DNA of 27,501 bases from Paraglomus occultum (lineage: Eukaryota > Glomeromycota > Glomeromycetes > Paraglomerales > Paraglomeraceae), in assembly GCA_910592205.1 (NCBI GenBank), contig CAJVPJ010000350.1, positions 1 to 27,501 on the forward strand, read 5' to 3'. The notes under the pieces were generated by a model, which saw nothing but the letters and a program-made list of their open reading frames with translations, was not told the DNA's origin and searched no databases. Below, in pieces: positions 21,478-27,501 of the stretch (within the stretch, counting starts at the first letter, position 1; each line of letters starts with the position of its first letter). Made by a program: the position numbers and the translations under genes.

Positions 21478-24438
21478 TCTTTGTTTTGTGTTTATTAAGC
21501 TTTGTTATACCCTGTCAACTGATTTAATCACATGTCCAAGAACGCGAACTTTCATACTATTTACAGTTCCCCCGAAAAAGTAATGGCGTATATAACGTCA
21601 TCAATAATCTTGATAGTAAACAAGTGTTTGTGTCGATCCGCTAACAATTCAACCAGCCAACACACTTAAAATTGGATAACCTTACGAATAATGTACTTAC
21701 CTTTAAAAGTTAAACGAGATTACACATCGTTAGCTGTCATATTAATATGGGGCATGCTGCAACAAAACCAGACAAAGTGAACATTATGTTAAGTAGTAGT
21801 AGTTAACTAATTTGACTAATAACATTTTGAAAGTAATAATGGTGCTTGTTCATAGCTTATGGACTTGTTAATTTTAATGCTCACTTTATCATACCAGAAG
21901 GCGAGGAATATAAACCATAACATGATTAATATAGGATTACCTCTATATATATAAATATATTAATATGAAACTAATTTACATCAAATCGACCATGGAACCC
22001 AAGAATTATAGCACCATTAGAAGCATTCTAAAAAAAGCTCAAGGAGAAAAAATTGCACCTTGTGTTTTTAAAAAAAATAAATAAAATAAGGCTAATTTGG
22101 ACTGAAAAGTTATAAAAATATGTTAATGCCAGGCTTTGGAAGCAACCGTACAATTGGCAACAGCATTAAACCTGATTATTGATGTATGCAATTTAAATGT
22201 ATCAGAAACTACAACAAAATTCAGCTAATAGAAAACGATCCATGACCGATTCTAATAGATCAGGCATTATTGGAATACGGAATACTTTTAATAATATAGA
22301 AGTCGTATTGTAAGGTGACATGTCTCTTGTATAGTTTGGTAAGCGTTAAACTTAGTATGCGCACATGTTCAATCCAAGAACTTGACCGTGATAAGACAAA
22401 ACTGAAGAATGCAGACTACAGTATATTTATACATTATGACGTACAACATTTTTTTGTAATGAAAAAAACTTGAAAACTCCTTTATACTTCAAAGTCACAA
22501 ACAGGTTTGCATCAACACTTTTGTTTGTAACGCTAAAATATGATGAAACAATAGCTCGTTACGCGTTGGTGGCGAAATAGAATAGTAAAAGGAGAGACGT
22601 CTTAAATGCTGTTTATGTGGCGCTTTGCATATTTTCTACGATATTAAATAGGTAACATCTTCATTTCCATTAATTATCATTAATGTCTTTTGAAATTTAC
22701 AATTTAATGGCAATTGTAACAAATGCTGTGAAATTTGTTTCGCTTAATTTCTCTGGGACAGGTTATTGAAGACTTTTAAAAGGAGCAGCCACAATATTTA
22801 TATTACAATAAATAATTGCTTTTCTCATGCCCCAATCCTATGCAGGATGGGAAAGAGCATATATACAACACTGACAGACTCCTACTCATTCTAGACAAAA
22901 ATGATTTAACGCGCATTTTTGAAAGAGAAAAAAATGAGCAGATTTGTTGAAAAAGCCAAAATACAAACGAATTGCACCGACAAAAAGCTAAACTTTGTTG
23001 TCTAAGACAGAAAAGTTTTACTCTTTCCACAAATTCTGAATTGGTGGATCAGCTCAAAAGTGTTAAAACTAATTATATTGGTTATTATTATCAATTAATC
23101 CCAAGTCGGCCCAAACTAAGTAAAGCCGTTAGTTAAGTTTCTTATACTCGGAAGGACACTTAATCATTGAGTTTCGATAATCAATTTACATAAGCAAACT
23201 CTCACTGATGGTACAATTCAATGAAAAGTTTTTCCAGCTTCTTGAACGAATACATATTGATAAGTTTAGTAGATCAGAGAAACAGTTCTCAAACTTTCAA
23301 AAAAATTTTTAACATTAAAATTATATGACAAGGAAAGCTGTCAATATTAGCACTTTAATAGGTAACCTTCCAAGTTTTAAGAAATATAATTAAGGAATAT
23401 AATACCCACAATGTATGTTTATTACAAGACGGCCATATAGAGCCAGAAAAACTTCTTTGACAAAGTGCTCCTGTTCAAGAGAAGAAAAGATAAAGCTACA
23501 ATCTTAATTATAGTACTGGAGAAATACACTGCCAATTTTTTATCAAAATTCCCGTTCTCTTCAGTATATTGGTAAACAGAGTTGTTGTTTTTAAAATAAG
23601 CAGCATATAGCAATTGTCAATCTCGAATGCAACAAACAATCAAAACTGTCTGCAGAATCCTTCAATACACAATTTTTTTCCAAAGATGACGACCAATTTA
23701 CAACCTTTTAATGCGGGTATAATCCTGGGCTTAAAAGGTAACGCTTGAACATTTTTATTTATTATTATGCCTTGATACACTAAACATATCCTTTTGCATG
23801 TAACAATGAATAAGGTTTATTAGCGCAAAATTTTTATAACCGTACTCATGCGAATATTAACAAGCTCCGCTGATAAACATTGGTAATAGAACCAAATAAT
23901 TAAGTGTTTCAAAGCTAAAAATGACAAAAACAGAGATGAGGAAAGACAAATACAACGCTTCAAGTCTGAGAGTATATTGTGTCGTTCGACATAATTTATC
24001 CTCTTACGAGTACATCTTATAATGTACAAAGCAATATTATTTTTCCCAAACGTAAAACTAAATCTTATTGCCAATGAATAAACAAACGCCTCGTAATTCA
24101 TATCATTGTCGTAATTGAATAGTTAGACAAATGTATAATTCACAGTACGAACAATCATTCGGTATGCGATTAAACAATGTTATACATCTCAAGTGCGATG
24201 CGAAATGGGACAATAGCAAAAGTCAGCGTTTGGCGAATAGCCTGTATATGTCGTGCATAAATTTTGTCAAACTATCCAAGATTACTTTTATCGCAATTAT
24301 TTATGTAATATGAAGTGACTGTAAAAACAACAGTAAAGTAGCTTTTGCGTTTACTACCAAGTGTAAAAATATTACTGCTTAATTGTTATGTAATATGTTT
24401 TACTGGTTACAATAATAACGGCTTTATTGCTTTTGTTT
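21478..24438. other. AT-rich intergenic DNA, no gene seen
   Basis: About 3 kb with only short, motif-free open frames (up to ~93 codons, e.g. on the minus strand at 22803-23030 and 23820-24101). A 30-codon + strand frame starting near 21992 (MEPKNYSTIRSIL) has no support. I saw no repeats, RNA genes or transposon motifs with confidence. Confidence 0.5.
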
Positions 24439-24690
24439 TCACATCAATAAACAGCACAATTCACGTATTAATCTAACATTAGTTTTATGATATCTTAAAC
24501 CGCTGTTTTCTTCTTGACAACTGCATCTACATTGACTGTTTATGCCACATACCTTATCACTTGCTTGACACAATCGCACTTTAGGCCTTGTTGCCTCTCT
24601 CAATTTACTTGTCACTTTGATTATAGGAATTTTAGCTGAGTTTACCAAATTTAAATCATTGCTTTTAGAAGATAAAATTACATTCAAACG
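24439..24690 (-). pseudogene. Cys-rich C-terminal scrap of an integrase-bearing element (tentative)
   Basis: An 82-codon minus-strand frame carries KIPIIKVTSKLREATR followed by a Cys cluster, KVCGINSQCRCSCQEEN. This resembles the 'SLREAAR ... CxC...CxxxRCxCKK...C...CH' tail found after the integrase core in KRAB-A-2/SCAND3-like and related retroelement integrases. Several expected Cys/His positions are missing (for example the final CxxxCH reads GLRYH). No integrase core is recognisable upstream (24690-24960). If correct it is an isolated, decayed remnant; it could also be chance. The match is by memory of the motif, not by alignment. Confidence 0.35.
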
Positions 24691-25065
24691 TCAGGGCACA
24701 TCCTGGTCTATACTATTTTATTTTTTTTTGCAAGGCAGTAACATAACATTCAGTCCATAATGTAATGTAATGTCTATAGAACTGATATGCTTTCAAAAGG
24801 AGCCTATTCAGACATGTTGTATCATGCCATTTAGCTGCATCTTTCTTAATTTTGCTTGCTAAATTCTATTTAAATTAGTGTACAAATTTGCCATATTAAA
24901 TAATTGCAGACACACTAATACTACACATTTGATTTAGAGGCCAGAAAAATCATCAACATCAATAAATCAAAGTTTTAGTAACAGCTTTACAACACTTTTA
25001 TTTATATCATAATAATAATAGTAATTACAAATCAACTTTAAACACTACTTTATAAATTTCCATTT
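24691..25065. other. 3' flank of the kinase-Sel1 gene
   Basis: AT-rich sequence with no open frame of note. It includes the reverse-strand aataaa at 24997-25002 and an 'ataataataata' run near 25008-25020. Confidence 0.5.
24997..25002 (-). terminator. Candidate poly(A) signal of the kinase-Sel1 gene
   Basis: Reverse-strand AATAAA about 65 bases past the TAG stop at 25066. Confidence 0.35.
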
Positions 25066-27501
25066 CTAATGTGATGATTTTTTCACAGAATAGAACTCTG
25101 TCAATTCTTGAACCCTCTTTTTTAGTTTGGAGCTATCATTATAAGTAAAAAAATAAATTTTGTTTCGTGCTTTAATGTAACCTTGCTCAGCTGCTTTTTG
25201 ATATAATTCAATAGCTTTTCGTTCATCTTGTTTTACTCCAACTCCCTTTTCATAACACCAACCAAGATTATATTGCCCATATGCATTTTTTTGTTCAGCA
25301 GCTTTTTGGAACAATTCAATAGCTTTTTGAATATCTCTTTCTACTCCAATTCCTTTTTTGTAACATAAACCAAGACTAACATGTGCATACTCATTTTCTT
25401 GCTTGACTGCTTCTTGGTACAATTCTACTGCTTTTTGTATGTTTTTATCTACACCAATTCCATTCTCAAAACACCATCCAAGGCTGTCTTGTGCATAAGA
25501 TTCTCCTTGCATAGCTGCTTTTTGATATAATTCAATAGCCTTTTGATAATTTGTTTTAATATTAATAGCTTTTATATATAGATGACCAAGATTATATTGT
25601 GCACCAGTATGCCCTTGTTCAGCTGCTTTTTGATACCATTTACTGCTTTTCCTTCATCTTTTTCTATTCCAGTTCCATATCTATAACACCAACCAAGATT
25701 AGTTTGTGCTGCAGCATAACCTTGTTCAGCAGCTTTCTGATACAACTCAACTGCCTTTTGAATGTTCTTTTTTACTCCTCTTCCATTCTTATAACACCAA
25801 CCAAGATTAGTTTGTGCTCTAGCACATCCTTGTTCAGCAGCTTTCTGATACAACTCAACTGCCTTTTGAATGTTCTTTTCCACTCCTGTCCCATTGTCAT
25901 AACAAATGCCAAGATTATTTTGTGCTCCAGCACATCCTTGTTCAGCAGCTTTTTGATACAACTCAACTGCTTTTGGAATATTCCTTTCCACTCCAGTTCC
26001 ACTCTCATAATACCAACCAAGACTAGTTTGTGCCACAACATATCCTTGTTCAGCTGCTTTCTGATACAACTCAACTGCCTTTTGAATGTTCTTTTCTACT
26101 CCTGTCCCATTCTCATAACAAATGCCAAGATTATTTTGTGCCCTGGCATAACCTTGTTCAGCAGCTTTCTGATACAACTCAACTGCTTTTTGAACATTCT
26201 TTTCCACTCCTGTCCCACTCCCATAACACAAACCAAGACTACATTGTGCCCTAACATTTCCTTGATCAGCAGCTTTCTGGTACCATTGGATGGCTTGCTC
26301 AAGACTTCTATCAGTTTCTATTATATGCATATAAAAGAATCCAATCAGCCAGTAGCATTGTCCACAACTGTGAGATTTCAATATAGCCACTACATTTTCT
26401 TGGTTATCACTATTTTGCGTTAATGAACTTTTGATAACATCTGAAATTTGTTCATCTAACTTCCCAATAAGCTTTAATTTTTGGTATAAGGTTGACAGCT
26501 TGTTAGAAAGTGAGTGATCTTCAATTATTTCTTTAAGCCTATTCAGTGTTTTTGATGTATTCCTTAATCTATCATGGCATTGTTGACTGGTTGGATGTTT
26601 GCCTGAAATACTGTTCCAGCAGTCTATAGTAATAGACAATTTTTTATACTCTTTTGGCGCGTCTGGAACTACATTGTGACGGCCCTATTACTATTCAGCC
26701 CATACATCTGAATGTTTAATATACTGTTGAATTCACTCCATGGATATTTTCTACTGGATGTCTCCCACATAATAATCCCACAACCGAAAATATCTGACGT
26801 TGCATCCCGGTTACTTATACTATCATAGCCAAAACATTTAGAATCAAGGTATGCATGAGTTTCTCGGTGATCTGAACAAGCCTTTCGTTGTAACATTGTA
26901 TCGAGAGTCTCAAAATCCATAATTTTAGCCGTTTTGCCGCCGTAAATTAATTCATTGCTTAAAGACGTGTACTAAGGGAAAGACATTATAATCAGCATAC
27001 AAGTCATGTCAAATAAAATATTAATGTTAATGAGTAGATACACTTACTAAATCTTTATGCAATATTCCTGCTCTATGAATGTGCCTCAATCCATTGATGA
27101 TATCTAAACCCAGTTCGGCAAGCCAATCTAGTTTGATAGTTGGCGTCGATAAGTAGTCTCGCAAGGAACTATTGTCGAGGACCATCAAGTACCTTCCTCC
27201 GATATCTATTAAAAATTTAAAAAGTAATCGTATACGTGCTTCGTTATCTAATATATTAAATCGCTCAACTGTTTACCTTTGCTAACAACAAGGAATCGAG
27301 TTGTGCTGTGATGATCGTCGTCTACGTTACGATGGATCTCGAGCTAGAACATATGTTATGAAACGGAAGTTTATAAAAACACCATTCGTAGATTCTATCG
27401 GCAGTTCAATCATATAATATTACACACCTCGTTCACAAAACTTTTGAAAGACTCGTCTTTGTTCCAATTTTTGATCATCTTGTATGCAACGACGATGCCC
27501 G
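25066..27501 (-). CDS. Protein kinase-like domain fused to Sel1 repeats (5' end off window; two frame breaks)
   Basis: Probable signalling/scaffold protein: a TKL-like kinase domain followed by Sel1 (TPR-like) repeats, which bind proteins. Exons on the minus strand: 27501-27428 (partial), 27343-27277, 27205-27048 and 26971-25066. Kinase motifs: VVAYKMIKNW (ATP-site Lys), FVNE (helix C Glu), RYLMVLDN (hinge), LRHIHRAGILHKDL (HRD as HKD), AKIMDFE (DFG as DFE), SDIFGCGIIMWE (helix F), then VPDAPKEYKKL, DCW and HDRL (helices H-I). The APE position reads DSK. The glycine loop lies beyond the window. About ten full Sel1 units of 36 aa follow (25090-26256). Frame is lost twice: near 26669-26675, where one extra base would join LNIQM... 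to VVPDAPKEY, and near 25638-25644, where one extra base in an A run would restore WYQKAAEQG. It may be a young pseudogene or assembly indels. Such fusions are common in Glomeromycotina. Confidence 0.85.
25090..26256 (-). repeat. Sel1 coding repeat array (108-bp unit, ~10-11 copies)
   Basis: Each 108-bp unit encodes 36 aa of the form AQxxLGxCYxxGxGVEKNIQ plus KAVELYQKAAEQG. Units from about 25720 to 26256 are nearly identical at the DNA level ('gcagctttctgatacaactc' recurs), while those below 25620 are more diverged. A degenerate unit precedes the array (AIQWYQKAADQG) and a partial one ends it (IKARNKIYFF). The repetition also opens long antisense frames, which are artefacts. Confidence 0.9.

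Noticed and set aside
25599-26423. 274-codon open frame on the + strand
   Set aside because: It is antisense to the Sel1 repeats; the 108-bp unit keeps the antisense frame open. Its Ser/Leu/Phe-rich repetitive product is a mirror of the real coding strand.
26632-26668. A 37-nt intron (gtatgg...tag, around 26669-26705) to repair the kinase frame break
   Set aside because: Removing it does not restore the VVPDAPKEY frame and it would be unusually short; a one-base indel explains the break better.

Overview
The window looks like nuclear DNA of a filamentous fungus, most likely an early-diverging one (Mucoromycota in the broad sense, possibly an arbuscular-mycorrhizal Glomeromycotina). The reasons are short GT-AG introns (about 70-190 nt), an interrupted Zn2Cys6 transcription factor (a fungal family), a protein-kinase/Sel1-repeat fusion of the kind greatly expanded in Glomeromycotina, AT-rich intergenic DNA, and several decayed transposable elements. 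The organism assignment is inference; no marker gene is present. I found no tRNA, rRNA or CRISPR array.

Layout. Bases 1-6057 are a transposon graveyard. They hold a pair of direct repeats 988 bp apart with an inverted-repeat hairpin element between them, a frameshifted Tigger/pogo transposase remnant, an imperfect hairpin, the 3' part of a decayed integrase, and a degenerate gag-only element (1.79 kb) bounded by two 81-bp TG...CA repeats. Bases 6058-14632 are a gene desert of about 8.5 kb with only low-complexity tracts. Bases 14633-17556 (+) encode an 864-aa Zn2Cys6 transcription factor in four exons. It is convergent with the gene at 18813-21313 (-), a six-exon intracellular 5'-nucleotidase-family metallophosphoesterase of about 619 aa. 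Bases 21314-25065 are again mostly AT-rich and empty, apart from a small Cys-rich integrase-associated fragment near 24439-24690. Bases 25066-27501 (-) hold the 3' part of a kinase-Sel1 fusion gene that runs off the right edge. It has two single-base frame disruptions.

How the genes work together: there is no sign of a shared pathway. The transcription factor and the nucleotidase are simply convergent neighbours. The kinase-Sel1 gene belongs to a lineage-expanded signalling/scaffold type. Its kinase domain keeps the VAYK lysine and the HKD aspartate but has DFE in place of DFG and lacks a recognisable APE motif. The most unusual items are this degenerate kinase joined to a homogenised Sel1 array, and the gag-only short-terminal-repeat element.
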